The notes: generated by a model not told the origin, from the sequence alone. Shown: positions 18,759 to 28,839, counted from the stretch's first letter. The stretch: DNA of 64,000 nt from Antarcticibacterium arcticum (GCF_007993795.1 NZ_CP042476.1:1364001-1428000), one strand, 5' to 3'. Made by a program: numbers and translations.

Positions 18759-19559
18759 CTAAGATTTCACTTCCATCCACACTATATAGATGCCCATGGC
18801 CAAAACAAACCAACCAAATGCCTTTTTAAGTTTTTTTCCCGGTATAAAGCGATTTAAATAAATTCCCAGAAAAATACCGGCCACAGAGATGCCTGTAAAA
18901 ATAAGAAGAAAGACCCAGTCTATTTCCAGGTTCTCAATGTCACCGATAAAGCCAATAAGGGATTTTACGGCTATTATGAGCAAGGAGGTAGCCACTGCTT
19001 TTTTCATAGGCAGTTTTGCCAGAAGTACCAGTGCCGGGATGATCAAAAACCCACCCCCCGCGCCAACCAGTCCGGTTAGTACACCTACAACAGCACCTTC
19101 TATAATAATTAAGGGATAATTATAAATAACAGCAGTTTCAGGAAGGTTCTTTTCCTTTTTTTCAATGATCATGGAAATAGATGCGAGAATCATGATCACG
19201 GCAAAAAATAACATGATCCCAATATCCCTGGTAATTTCAAAATTTCCCACATTAAATAAATGTTCCGGAAGCGCGGGAACTATGAACTTTCTTGTGATAT
19301 AAACGGCAATGAAAGCAGGGATTGAAAAGACAACCGCCGTACGAATATCAACAAGCTTTTTCCTGATATTTTTGATGGCTCCAACCAGGGAAGTAGTCCC
19401 TACGGCAAATAAAGAATAAGCCGTTGCGGTAATGGGGTTTACAGCAAATAAATAAACGAGGATGGGAACCGTTAAAATGGAACCGCCGCTACCAATAAGC
19501 CCCAGCACTACTCCCATAAGTAAAGCACCAAAATAACCCGCGATCTCTGCTATTTCCAT
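18759..19559 (-). CDS. TauE/SafE (TSUP) family anion permease
   Basis: A 266-residue membrane protein with about eight helices in two repeats; GLIGSGGSILTVPILVYLF and GLVGAGGGFLIIPALVLL are the paired repeat motifs of the TSUP family. It probably exports sulfite or a related sulfur anion formed by the neighbouring persulfide/rhodanese enzyme. It is 33 bp downstream of the Crp/Fnr regulator gene. Confidence 0.94.
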   Translation of the reverse strand: MEIAEIAGYFGALLMGVVLGLIGSGGSILTVPILVYLFAVNPITATAYSLFAVGTTSLVGAIKNIRKKLVDIRTAVVFSIPAFIAVYITRKFIVPALPEHLFNVGNFEITRDIGIMLFFAVIMILASISMIIEKKEKNLPETAVIYNYPLIIIEGAVVGVLTGLVGAGGGFLIIPALVLLAKLPMKKAVATSLLIIAVKSLIGFIGDIENLEIDWVFLLIFTGISVAGIFLGIYLNRFIPGKKLKKAFGWFVLAMGIYIVWMEVKS

Positions 19560-19592
19560 ACTTTCTGTCCGGGTTTGGGTATGCGGGGAGTA

Positions 19593-20234
19593 TTAAAGGT
19601 CATTTATTTTAATATTATTACGCCGCAGTTCTATACTACCATCTAACTCTAGTTTTTTCAACAGCCTTGAAATCACCACCCTGGAGGTATGAAGGTCATA
19701 AGCAATTTCCTGGTGGGTCACCTGTACTTCCTCATTTTGATTGATCTTTGCTTTGTCCCTCAAATAACGCATAAGGCGTTGATCCATATTTAAAAAGGCG
19801 ATGGTATCTATGGTATCCAGCATTTCGGTAAGGCGGGTGTGGTAACTCTCAAACACAAAATTGCGCCAGGATTTATATTTAGAGGTCCATTCTTCCATTT
19901 TTGCAATGGGAACCATTATGAGGGTAGTATCAGTTTCTGCTACCGCCCTTATTTCACTTTTGGTTTGGCCAAGACAACAGGAAAGTGTCATGGCACAGGT
20001 ATCCCCGCTCTCCAAAAAATATAACAACAATTCATCTCCTTCCTTGTCTTCCCTAAGAATTTTGATTGCCCCGTTTAAAAGCAATGGCATTGCCGTTACA
20101 TAATCCCCTATTTCAATGATCTTCTCCCCTTCCTTATAGGTTTTTAATTTTCCTGTTTCTGCGATTTCACGGAGGAGTTCCTTTTCAAAGGTAAGATGAT
20201 AGGCTTCTTCGAGGTCTTTTACCATTATATTCAT
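19593..20234 (-). CDS. Crp/Fnr-family transcriptional regulator
   Basis: A 213-residue regulator: cyclic-nucleotide-binding-like domain (1-about 125) and a C-terminal helix-turn-helix (VTHQEIAYDLHTSRVVISRL). Three cysteines, C80, C86 and C87, sit in the effector domain (GDTCAMTLSCC); it lacks an N-terminal FNR iron-sulfur cluster motif. The cysteines may sense persulfides or redox state, which would fit the sulfur genes directly downstream. The real start could be Met1 or Met4. Confidence 0.93.
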   Translation of the reverse strand: MNIMVKDLEEAYHLTFEKELLREIAETGKLKTYKEGEKIIEIGDYVTAMPLLLNGAIKILREDKEGDELLLYFLESGDTCAMTLSCCLGQTKSEIRAVAETDTTLIMVPIAKMEEWTSKYKSWRNFVFESYHTRLTEMLDTIDTIAFLNMDQRLMRYLRDKAKINQNEEVQVTHQEIAYDLHTSRVVISRLLKKLELDGSIELRRNNIKINDL

Positions 20235-20293
20235 ATTTGTACAGGTAAAATTAGCATTTTAATTTAATTCTGAGAATGGGCTTTCTTAGGGGG

Positions 20294-20953
20294 TTATAAA
20301 GTTCCCGGGAGCACATAATAATAAATGGATATGAAATGAGAGAAGCTTCCCATTAAAACAAAGAGATGAAAGATTGCGTGGTTGTATTTAATTTTATCAA
20401 GAATGAAAAATACAGCTCCAAGGGTATAGGAAATTCCGCCAATAAACAGCCAGGTTAACCCCATTGGGTCAAGACTGTCATACAGGGGTTTAATAGCAAA
20501 AACAATGATCCACCCCATAAGAACATACATCGCCGTGGAAAATAAATTGTAACGACCGGTGTAAAATAATTTAAGGATTACCCCAATCACAGCCAGGGTC
20601 CACACCACACCAAATATGCTCCAACCCACTACCCCGTGTAATGTAACCAGGGCGTAGGGTGTATAGGTACCGGCTATAAGAACGTAAATGGATGCGTGAT
20701 CCAGGATGTTCAACCTGTACCTTAGCCTTGGAGATTTTGCACTGTGATAAAAAGTTGAAGCCGCATACAAAAGAATAAGGCTGGCCCCGAAAATACTGAA
20801 ACTCACCAAATGTTTTAGTTCTCCATATTCATTTGCTTTAAAAACCAGCAATAGTAATCCCAGGATACTTAAGGCAAAACCAAAGCCGTGGGAAATTACA
20901 TTTAATTTCTCCTCAAGGGGCGGGTAATATCCGGCTCGTAATTCATTATCCAT
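20294..20953 (-). CDS. Hemolysin III / PAQR family protein
   Basis: A 219-residue seven-helix membrane protein of the TrhA/YqfA (hemolysin III, PAQR) family. Family motifs are EEKLNVISHGFGFALSI at the N-terminus, ASTFYHS near residue 66, and the C-terminal NHAIFHLFVLMGSFSHF; the histidines form a metal site. Bacterial members affect membrane-fluidity homeostasis. Monocistronic. Confidence 0.94.
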   Translation of the reverse strand: MDNELRAGYYPPLEEKLNVISHGFGFALSILGLLLLVFKANEYGELKHLVSFSIFGASLILLYAASTFYHSAKSPRLRYRLNILDHASIYVLIAGTYTPYALVTLHGVVGWSIFGVVWTLAVIGVILKLFYTGRYNLFSTAMYVLMGWIIVFAIKPLYDSLDPMGLTWLFIGGISYTLGAVFFILDKIKYNHAIFHLFVLMGSFSHFISIYYYVLPGTL

Positions 20954-21151
20954 TTATAAGCTTATTAATTTGGGATGGTAAATTATTCTAATCTGCGTCT
21001 TAACAAGTTACTACTTTTTAAAAAAATTCAGAAATTTGAAGGGAGAAAATTATATGAAATAATACCGCTTTATTCCGCTTAATTACCGGCCGGGATTTGC
21101 GGTATGAATTTTATATTTTACCTTGTAGGTTCTATTTAAAACCGAAGAAAA

Positions 21152-21640
21152 ATGTCCGAACCCGTAATATTCAAATCCAGTTATTTCTTAAGGACCCTCA
21201 ACAAAGATCTTAACCCCTTCACCCCAAATGTACTGGTGATAGATGAGGAACATATTGAGTTCAAAAGGAGAAACTGGCACCTGATCTCAGAAGATACAGA
21301 AACCCTGCATTTTAAAAATATTACCGGCGTAACCGTAGACAGTCACATGTTGGGCACCACCATTACTATTAAAAGTACGGGTACAGACCCTATATTAGTA
21401 CGCGGATTCTGGAAAAAAGAAGCTAAAGAAATAAAGGAACTTTGCGCTAAATACATCGCCCTCCAAAATCAAAAGAACAGCGGGGAGGCCGTGGCAAATT
21501 CTTTGGCCCATGCGATGCGTGGGAGCACCAGAAATCTAAGTGTGGCCGATGAGTTATCTAAACTACGAACCCTTATGGATCAGGGCGTGCTTACACGGGA
21601 AGAATTTGAGGAGCAAAAAAGAAAGTTACTGCAGGATTAA
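21152..21640 (+). CDS. PH-like and SHOCT domain protein
   Basis: A 162-residue protein. The first two thirds are a bacterial PH-like beta domain (YFLRTLNKDLNPFTPNVLVI, TIKSTGTDPILV); the C-terminus is a SHOCT motif (ELSKLRTLMDQGVLTREEFE), a short region common in oligomerising or membrane-linked proteins. No membrane helix or signal. Role unknown. The 197-bp gap before it holds only AT-rich sequence. Confidence 0.8.
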   Translation: MSEPVIFKSSYFLRTLNKDLNPFTPNVLVIDEEHIEFKRRNWHLISEDTETLHFKNITGVTVDSHMLGTTITIKSTGTDPILVRGFWKKEAKEIKELCAKYIALQNQKNSGEAVANSLAHAMRGSTRNLSVADELSKLRTLMDQGVLTREEFEEQKRKLLQD

Positions 21641-21749
21641 AACGTTGCTTTTTTTTGCAAATTTTTCAAAATTTTCATTTCTCAAAACGACAGGCTTTGT
21701 CTTCTCCAGAATTTATTTTTGTCCCAACCTTGAAATACCACCATTCTAA

Positions 21750-22976
21750 ATGAAGATCCTTCATACTGCCGACTGGCACATAGGTAAAAAACTGCATAAA
21801 CATGATCTGTCGCCAGATTTTGATTTGTTTATAAACTGGCTTTGTATCACAATTGAAAAGCATGGAGTGGAGGTACTTTTGGTCTCCGGTGATATTTTTG
21901 ATCTTGCTAATCCTTCCTCAGAAGCCAGAAAGCAATACTACCGTACCTTAATGCAGCTTAAAAAGCTCAATTGCAAACTTATTCTTACCGGTGGTAATCA
22001 TGATTCGCCCGCTATGCTGGATGCCCCAAAAGAAATATTAAGGGAACTGGAAATGCACGTAATTGGCGGGCTGCCACAGGAACTTGAAGAAGTGATAATA
22101 CCTTTAAAAGGAAAAAACGGGGAAATTGAAATAGTAATAGCAGCCTTGCCTTTCCTGCGGGATGCAGACCTAAGGACAGCAGGCGATGCCATTACTTATG
22201 AAGACCGGCTGGAGGCGATAAGGAAGGGAATTCAAAACACCTTTGCCAAGACTGCACACCTTTGTAAAGAAAAATACCCCGGAATTCCCGCAATTGCCCT
22301 GGGACATCTTTTCGCCGCGGGAGCCGAAACTTCAGAGAGCGAACGTGATATTCAAATTGGAAATCAGGCGGCTTTCAATGCTCTCCAATTTGGAGATTAT
22401 TTTAATTATATAGCCCTGGGACATATCCATAAACCCCAGCGGGTGAATGCCCCGGTGCCGGCATTTTACAGCGGCTCCCCAATCCCTTTATCCTTTAGTG
22501 AAAGAAAGGATGAAAAACGGGTATTATTAATAAACACTGAAGCAGGATTTATTCCAGAAAGTATCCCTATACCCTCCTCCCGCCGGTTGTTAAAACTTTC
22601 GGGCAACCTTGAGGAGCTTCAGCTAAAATTAAGTGGACTTGAGAAGCACGGGGCACTGGATTCCCTGCTGGAGGTAATTTTGGAAGAAGATAAGTATGAT
22701 GCAGATAAGATCTTTAGATTTGATGAACTGGTATCTGGTTTCAATACGCCGGGATTTGAAATAGTAAAACACCGCACCAATTTTGTTCATAAACTGCAGG
22801 GGGCTTCAGAGCTTTACCAAAATACCGTAAAGCTTGAAGATCTTTCTCCAGCAGAGGTTTTTTTGGAATTGATCAAAAAACAGGATTATGATAAGGACAC
22901 GTATACAGAACTTATTGGCGCTTTTAATGAACTCCTGGAACAGGTGCAGTACAATGAAAATGAGGAAAGCTTATGA
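21750..22976 (+). CDS. sbcD: Exonuclease subunit SbcD
   Basis: A 408-residue Mre11-like nuclease. Metal-binding motifs in order: DWHIGK (residue 8), SGDIFD (near 48), GNHDSP (near 83), LGHLF and LGHIHKPQ (near 225). With SbcC it cuts DNA hairpins, cruciforms and protein-blocked ends. Its stop overlaps the sbcC start by 4 nt, indicating translational coupling. Confidence 0.97.
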   Translation: MKILHTADWHIGKKLHKHDLSPDFDLFINWLCITIEKHGVEVLLVSGDIFDLANPSSEARKQYYRTLMQLKKLNCKLILTGGNHDSPAMLDAPKEILRELEMHVIGGLPQELEEVIIPLKGKNGEIEIVIAALPFLRDADLRTAGDAITYEDRLEAIRKGIQNTFAKTAHLCKEKYPGIPAIALGHLFAAGAETSESERDIQIGNQAAFNALQFGDYFNYIALGHIHKPQRVNAPVPAFYSGSPIPLSFSERKDEKRVLLINTEAGFIPESIPIPSSRRLLKLSGNLEELQLKLSGLEKHGALDSLLEVILEEDKYDADKIFRFDELVSGFNTPGFEIVKHRTNFVHKLQGASELYQNTVKLEDLSPAEVFLELIKKQDYDKDTYTELIGAFNELLEQVQYNENEESL

Positions 22977-25900
22977 AGATCTTAAAAATTGAATTTAGGA
23001 ATATTAACTCTCTGAAGGACACCCATTCCATCGATTTTACCATTCCCCCTTTTAACACGAGCTCCCTTTTTGCCATTACCGGCCCAACGGGCAGCGGCAA
23101 AAGTACGATCCTGGATGTGATCTCCCTTGCGCTATTTAACCATGTGCCCCGTTTGGGAAAGATCAGTAAAAAAGATATTATCGAAAAAGGAGCCATCCTC
23201 ACCAGGAACCAGCAGGAAGCATTTGCCCGGGTAACCTACGAGTGCAAAAGCGGAATTTATACTTCCGAATGGAACATCTCTACCGCGAGAACCGGTAGTC
23301 TCAGAGATTATGAAATGCAGATCTCGAGAAAACCCACGGGAGAATTATTACCCCTTAAAAAATCTGATGTTCCCGGGAAGAATGAGCAGTTAATTGGCCT
23401 TAATTATAACCAATTCATAAAATCTGTGCTTTTGGCACAAGGGGAATTCTCACAGTTCCTCAAGGCAAAAAAAGATGAGCGCGGTGAATTGCTGGAGAAG
23501 ATCACAGGTACAGGGATCTATAGACAATTGGGAAAGCTTGCCCGGGAAAAATTTCAGGACGTAAACCTGGAAATACAAAAACAGCAGGATGCTATTGCCT
23601 TAATAAAACAAGGGCTATTGGAGGAAACCCAACTGCTGGATATCACCAACTTGCTTTCAGAAAAAGAAAAAACCTGCGAACCTCTGGAAAAAGAGATCCT
23701 TTCATTAAATAAAAACCTGGAACTTAAAAAAACCCTGGAACAGCAATTAAAGGAAATTGACCGGATCGCTGCCGAGAGGGAATCAGCAGAGGTGGACCTT
23801 AAGGAATTTTTGGCAGGATATGGGCCGGTTCTGGAACAACACGAAAAAGTACGGGACGTGGCAGAGGAATTAAGGGACTGGAAACGCCTTAGCCTTTCCT
23901 GTGCAGATATGGACAAGGATATTGATGTTAAAAACGAGCAGGTAAGGGAAAATGCGGCAAGATTAAAGGAATGTCTTAGTGAAATAAGTGGCTTTACCAG
24001 AATGCTGGTGACACAGGAAACCATAGAAACGGAACTTGAAAATTTTTCGGCCAAAGTGAATGGCCTGCAGAAAAAGGTTGACGACAAGCTTGTTGAATAT
24101 GAAACTTTAAAAAACACCTATAAATTAGAAACCCGGGATTTAAACTGCCCCTTAAATGAAAAGGACCCCGTGGCTACGGCGCGGCAGCTGGAAATTTTAA
24201 AAACCAGCGCATCGCAGAAATTAAACACCTTACAGGCAAACCTTACGGGCCTAGATCTGGAAAATATTGAAGGGGAAAAATTCCGGTTAAAAAGATATCT
24301 GGTAGAAGCCCGGGATGCCTGGAAACTTTCAGATAATTTGGAAAGAATAAATAATGACCTGCGTAGATTACAAAAGGATGAAGCCTCATTGCAAACGGCA
24401 ATAAAGGAGCTTCCTGCAGAAATTAGGCATAGCGAGGATAACGTAAAGATCTACGAGGAAAAACTAAAAAATATAAGGCTGGAACAAAGAAACAGGGAGT
24501 TACAGGCGAGCCTGGAAGAACACCGCACCCAACTTGAAGATGGGAAACCTTGTCCCCTTTGCGGTGCCCTGCACCACCCTTATGCTGAAGATTTTCCAAC
24601 CCAGGATGATGACCTTTCCAAAAAACTACAGCTTACAGAAAATGAACTTTCCACCTGGAGGCAGCGATTTAACAGCAATTCTACAACCTTAAATCACCAT
24701 CAAAAGAACCTGAAGGAAATTATTGCTCAAAAGGAAGCCCTGGAAAATGAAATTAAAGATCATTCAGCCGAATTCAGGGAGAAGTACCAGGACCTGGGAT
24801 TTGAAGAACGGGCAAATTGGAAAGAACTTTGCGATCAATCCCAGAATCAAATAGACCAGCTTGAGGAATATGAAAAGGTCAATAAAAGGATGGAATGTGT
24901 GGAAACAGCACTTCCTGTACTTAATGAACTCTTAAAAATAAGTGCTCAGGGCCGGGAATTAAGGGCCAATCTCGAAGAAGTTTATAAGGGGAAGGATATT
25001 CACAGCGAGACAAGAGGGTTTCACAGGAAATGGACCACATTAAGAGAGGCAGAGAAAGCAATGGCAGGGCAATTAAAGGAGCTTTCAAATAAAGTAGTTC
25101 AAAGCCGGGAGAAACTTACTCTCCAGGAAGCAAATCTTAAAAACCTGATCACAGAGAAGGGTTTCAGCAGCATTCCTGAGGCCGGCGAAGCGCTACTCCC
25201 GGACAATGAATATTACAAGTTGCACGCTTCCCGCGCTAAACTGGAAAAAGAGATAGAAAAAAACCTAAATTCCTTAACCTTACTTAATTCTCAGGTAGAA
25301 AAATATAAGAAGGATGATGTGGAACATTCGGCAGAGGTGCTTTCAAACCTTCATTTTGAAAAGAAACAGCAATTAAAAATGGTGCAGGATGAATGCGAAG
25401 AATTGCGAAGGGCATTAAAGAATTATAAAGAAGACCAGAAAAGATTGCAACAAATCCAGGAGGAAATAAAAGATAAGGAAAAGGAAAACAAGCGGTGGAA
25501 AATGCTTAACGAATTAATAGGAGATGCCACAGGAAAAAAATTCAATGACTTTGCCCAGGATCTTACTTTAAGTCAATTGTTGGTTCTGGCCAATTCGCGG
25601 CTCAAAGACTTAAGTGACCGGTATACCATAGACAAGTCTGCTCCTAATGAAGATGACGGCCTGGTGGCAATAGATGAGCATATGGGTGGCCAGCGACGCT
25701 CTGTAAAAACGCTTTCTGGCGGTGAGACATTTATATTAAGCCTTTCCATGGCCCTCGCCCTTTCTGACCTCGCCTCGCGCAATGTAGAAATTAACAGCCT
25801 GTTTATAGATGAGGGATTTGGGACTCTGGATCCTGAAACCTTGGATCAAACCCTGGATACCCTTGAGAAGTTGCAGGCAGAATCCTCCAAGACCATTGGA

Positions 25901-25999
25901 ATTATAAGCCACGTAGATTCTTTAAAAGAAAGGATTGCTACCCAAATACAGTTAAAGCGTCACGGGCAGGGCTACAGTACTTTGGAGATTACCGCTTAG
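22973..25999 (+). CDS. sbcC: SMC-like ATPase SbcC
   Basis: A 1008-residue Rad50-type ATPase. Walker A GPTGSGKST is at residues 37-45, long coiled coils flank a zinc hook CPLC at 527-530, the signature SGGETFILSLSMALALSD and Walker B SLFIDEGFGTLDPE are near the end. It partners SbcD. Directly after its stop begins a stretch of degenerate GTTTGGA-type repeats. Confidence 0.97.
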   Translation: MKILKIEFRNINSLKDTHSIDFTIPPFNTSSLFAITGPTGSGKSTILDVISLALFNHVPRLGKISKKDIIEKGAILTRNQQEAFARVTYECKSGIYTSEWNISTARTGSLRDYEMQISRKPTGELLPLKKSDVPGKNEQLIGLNYNQFIKSVLLAQGEFSQFLKAKKDERGELLEKITGTGIYRQLGKLAREKFQDVNLEIQKQQDAIALIKQGLLEETQLLDITNLLSEKEKTCEPLEKEILSLNKNLELKKTLEQQLKEIDRIAAERESAEVDLKEFLAGYGPVLEQHEKVRDVAEELRDWKRLSLSCADMDKDIDVKNEQVRENAARLKECLSEISGFTRMLVTQETIETELENFSAKVNGLQKKVDDKLVEYETLKNTYKLETRDLNCPLNEKDPVATARQLEILKTSASQKLNTLQANLTGLDLENIEGEKFRLKRYLVEARDAWKLSDNLERINNDLRRLQKDEASLQTAIKELPAEIRHSEDNVKIYEEKLKNIRLEQRNRELQASLEEHRTQLEDGKPCPLCGALHHPYAEDFPTQDDDLSKKLQLTENELSTWRQRFNSNSTTLNHHQKNLKEIIAQKEALENEIKDHSAEFREKYQDLGFEERANWKELCDQSQNQIDQLEEYEKVNKRMECVETALPVLNELLKISAQGRELRANLEEVYKGKDIHSETRGFHRKWTTLREAEKAMAGQLKELSNKVVQSREKLTLQEANLKNLITEKGFSSIPEAGEALLPDNEYYKLHASRAKLEKEIEKNLNSLTLLNSQVEKYKKDDVEHSAEVLSNLHFEKKQQLKMVQDECEELRRALKNYKEDQKRLQQIQEEIKDKEKENKRWKMLNELIGDATGKKFNDFAQDLTLSQLLVLANSRLKDLSDRYTIDKSAPNEDDGLVAIDEHMGGQRRSVKTLSGGETFILSLSMALALSDLASRNVEINSLFIDEGFGTLDPETLDQTLDTLEKLQAESSKTIGIISHVDSLKERIATQIQLKRHGQGYSTLEITA

Positions 26000-26009
26000 G
26001 CGGGTTGAA

Positions 26010-26190
26010 GAGGAAAGTTAGGAGTTAGGAGTTAAGAGTTTGTGGTTTGGGGTTTGGGGTTTGTAGTTTGAAGCTATGAATTTGGAGTTTGGAGTTTGAA
26101 ACTTGGAATTTGGGTTTTGACGTTTGGAGTTTGAAATTTGGAGTTTGGAGGTTGGAGGTTGGAGTTTGGAGTTTGGAGTTTGGCATTCGG
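26010..26190 (+). repeat. Degenerate G/T-rich heptamer-like repeat tract
   Basis: About 180 bp of imperfect tandem units of the type GTTTGGA, GTTTGGG, GTTAGGA, almost free of C on this strand. It fills the gap between sbcC and a secreted-protein gene. It encodes no convincing protein. A similar decayed satellite with a different unit occurs near 60.2-60.7 kb. Confidence 0.8.
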
Positions 26191-26270
26191 GGTTCAAAAA
26201 TACTTAATTACAGCAATTTTCAGTATATTTATGATCCAACCTTATTTAAACTCTAACCAAAAGTAAGATC

Positions 26271-26867
26271 ATGAAATACTATTTAATTTTTGGCCTGTTC
26301 GTTCTTTCATTTTCGGGCCAGTCGCAGGATATGAAAGCGGAGATCCTGTCTCCGGACATCCAGATAAAAACTGCCGTGTTAGCAGCTCCGGAAGAACTTA
26401 GAAGCGGAGCAAAGGTGTATGGTTATGACAAAAGCGGAAAAATGGTCGTATTACGGGAAGGCAATAACTATATGATTTGCCTGGCTGATGATCCCGCCAA
26501 AAAAGGTATTGCTGTTTCCTGTTATAATAACAAACTGGAACCTTTTATGTCAAGAGGAAGGGAGCTTTCGTTAGAAGGAAAGTCTGAAATGGATAAGCGG
26601 GCCACACGGCAGCAGGAGGTTGAAGCCGGTACACTTAAAATGCCGGATGCTCCAAGTATGACCTATATTTTTACCGGAAATGATGAAAATTACAATAAAA
26701 CTACCGGGGAGCTGAAGGATGGGAAATTCAGGTATGTGATCTACATCCCCTATGCCACTACTGAATCTACCGGTTTACCGGACAAACCTGAAGTCCCCGG
26801 AATGCCCTGGCTTATGGATCCCGGAACACACCGGGCCCACATTATGATTTCGCCCGTGAGCAATTAA
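26271..26867 (+). CDS. Secreted protein of unknown function
   Basis: A 198-residue protein with a signal peptide (residues 1 to about 18, cleavage after GQSQ). The mature part is predicted soluble, with the stretch GAKVYGYDKSGKMVVLREGNNYMICLADDP and a C-terminal GMPWLMDPGTHRAHIMI. I do not recognise the family. It is monocistronic and ends at a strong terminator. Confidence 0.85.
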   Translation: MKYYLIFGLFVLSFSGQSQDMKAEILSPDIQIKTAVLAAPEELRSGAKVYGYDKSGKMVVLREGNNYMICLADDPAKKGIAVSCYNNKLEPFMSRGRELSLEGKSEMDKRATRQQEVEAGTLKMPDAPSMTYIFTGNDENYNKTTGELKDGKFRYVIYIPYATTESTGLPDKPEVPGMPWLMDPGTHRAHIMISPVSN

Positions 26868-26889
26868 AATACAATATGTTATATACAGG

Positions 26890-26924
26890 CCGGCCGGAAA
26901 AATAATTTTCCGGCCGGTTTTTTT
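26890..26924. terminator. Strong rho-independent terminator
   Basis: A 12-bp perfect stem, CCGGCCGGAAAA (26890-26901) and TTTTCCGGCCGG (26906-26917), followed by seven T. It ends the secreted-protein gene; the A run on the other side could also serve the converging serA fusion gene. Confidence 0.93.
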
Positions 26925-26946
26925 GATATATGTTGATGGTTATTTC

Positions 26947-28839
26947 CTAGTACAGGACCCGAAACCTTATGGTGTGTTCAATTTCTTTCAACTCCTTAAT
27001 CACATCTGGCTCATATTCCTTATCAATATCTGTGATCACATAACCTATTGTTTCATTGGTTTTTAGATACTGCCCCACAATGTTGATGTCGTGATGAGCA
27101 AAAATATTATTGATTCGCGCAATTATACCGGGTTTATTTTCGTGGATATGAATAAGCCTGTGGGCATTTTCAAGGGATGGCAATTGCAGATTTGGGAAAT
27201 TTACGCTGTTGGTAGTACTACCCGTGTTTATATATTCCATGATCTTGCCGGGCACGAAATTCCCAATGTTGGCCTGGGCCTCTTCTGTGCTTCCTCCAAT
27301 GTGGGGAGTAAGGATCACATTGGGCAAATTGCGAAGGGGTGATTCAAAAGATTCAGTATTTGTCTTGGGTTCTTCAGGAAAAACATCAATACCTGCTCCG
27401 GTAACTTTTCCGGAGGAAATATGTTGTACCAGCGCATTTATATCTACCACGTGGCCCCTGCTAAGATTAAGAAAGATTACACCATCCTTCATTAAATCAA
27501 ATTCTTTTGGCCCAATAAGGTGGTGATTTTCTTTGCGGCCATCTACGTGCAGGGAAACAATATCTACCTTTTGTAGTAATTCATTCAAGCTATTGCATTT
27601 TGTGGCATTTCCAAGCGCAAGTTTTTCAACCATATCATAATAATATACATCAAAACCTATTGCCTCGGCGACTACAGAGAGTTGTGACCCAATATTGCCA
27701 TACCCAACTATTCCTATTTTTTTACCTCGTATCTCCCTGCTGTTGCTGGCAGATTTATCCCACTCCCCCTGGTGCATCCTGGAAATTTTATCGGGCAAAT
27801 TCCTTGATAACAGGATGATCTCTCCAATTGCCAGTTCTACTACAGAGCGGGTGTTGCTGTAAGGTGCATTAAATACCGCTATTCCTTTTTCAAGACAGGT
27901 CTCAAGATCAATTTGGTTGGTGCCAATACAAAAAGCCCCTACAGCTATAAGCCTTGGAGCATTTTCCAACACTTTTTTAGTGAGCTGGGTTTTGGAACGG
28001 ATACCCAAAACAGAAACATCTTTGATCTTTTCTGCCAGTTCTTCTTCATCCATGGCCCCGGAATGTGTTACAACATTATAGCCTTCCTCCTTCATAAGGC
28101 CAATAGCTGCGGGATGTACATTTTCCAACAATAAAACTTTGATCCTGTTTTTAGGATAAGAAATAGCTTTGTTCATTTTAAATAAGTATAAAAATTCATC
28201 CATGCTGGGGGTAATATGATCGGCTTTTTCAAGAATACTGTCCCGTTCAATATTTTCAGTAAATGCATAAAATTTATTGGCAAGGCCTGCCGCTTTCACC
28301 TCATAATCTGTATAACCGTCTCCTATCATATAAACATCGCCCTGTAGATCGAGGGTTTTTAAGGTGGCGACCTTACCCCCGTTAAAAGAAAGGACGTTGT
28401 CCTTATCAAAGCCCGTGATCTTCCCTTTCTCATCAAATTCAAAGGTGTTGGCAAAAACATTTTCTTCCTTGATACCAAGTTCTTTTACTATGGGGATGAT
28501 AAATTCCTTGAAACCATTGGAAATTATATAAATGTCCTCCCTGTTTTCCCTGAAAAAGTCTTCATTTCTTACAAATGAGGTAGATATTTTTTTCTTTAAT
28601 ACAGCTACCAGTTGGGGCAAATGCTTTTCTTCTGCATTTAACAATTCCAACCGCCGGGTAAGGGATTCCCTGAAAGATAAACTACCCTCCATGCCTTGAT
28701 TGGTAAGCTCCTCAAGTTGGGCCAGCTTATCAGGGCGGTCATGCTCCCCGGCAAGGGAAATTTCTCCCAGCACTTCCAAGGCTTCCACCTGCGTGAAGGT
28801 ACTGTCAAAATCTATTACGTAACTGCGTTTACTTTTCAT
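26947..28839 (-). CDS. serA: Fused phosphoserine phosphatase-like / phosphoglycerate dehydrogenase
   Basis: A 630-residue fusion. Residues 1 to about 215 are a HAD domain with DFDST at 10-14 (DxDST of phosphoserine phosphatase) and GDGYTD near 173. Residues about 230-555 are D-3-phosphoglycerate dehydrogenase: NAD-binding GIVGYGNIGSQ near 378, then RGHVVD and the catalytic HIGGSTEEAQ. The last 70 residues are an ACT domain for serine feedback. The enzyme can carry out the first and last steps of serine synthesis; SerC would be encoded elsewhere. This fusion is known in Bacteroidota. Confidence 0.95.
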   Translation of the reverse strand: MKSKRSYVIDFDSTFTQVEALEVLGEISLAGEHDRPDKLAQLEELTNQGMEGSLSFRESLTRRLELLNAEEKHLPQLVAVLKKKISTSFVRNEDFFRENREDIYIISNGFKEFIIPIVKELGIKEENVFANTFEFDEKGKITGFDKDNVLSFNGGKVATLKTLDLQGDVYMIGDGYTDYEVKAAGLANKFYAFTENIERDSILEKADHITPSMDEFLYLFKMNKAISYPKNRIKVLLLENVHPAAIGLMKEEGYNVVTHSGAMDEEELAEKIKDVSVLGIRSKTQLTKKVLENAPRLIAVGAFCIGTNQIDLETCLEKGIAVFNAPYSNTRSVVELAIGEIILLSRNLPDKISRMHQGEWDKSASNSREIRGKKIGIVGYGNIGSQLSVVAEAIGFDVYYYDMVEKLALGNATKCNSLNELLQKVDIVSLHVDGRKENHHLIGPKEFDLMKDGVIFLNLSRGHVVDINALVQHISSGKVTGAGIDVFPEEPKTNTESFESPLRNLPNVILTPHIGGSTEEAQANIGNFVPGKIMEYINTGSTTNSVNFPNLQLPSLENAHRLIHIHENKPGIIARINNIFAHHDINIVGQYLKTNETIGYVITDIDKEYEPDVIKELKEIEHTIRFRVLY

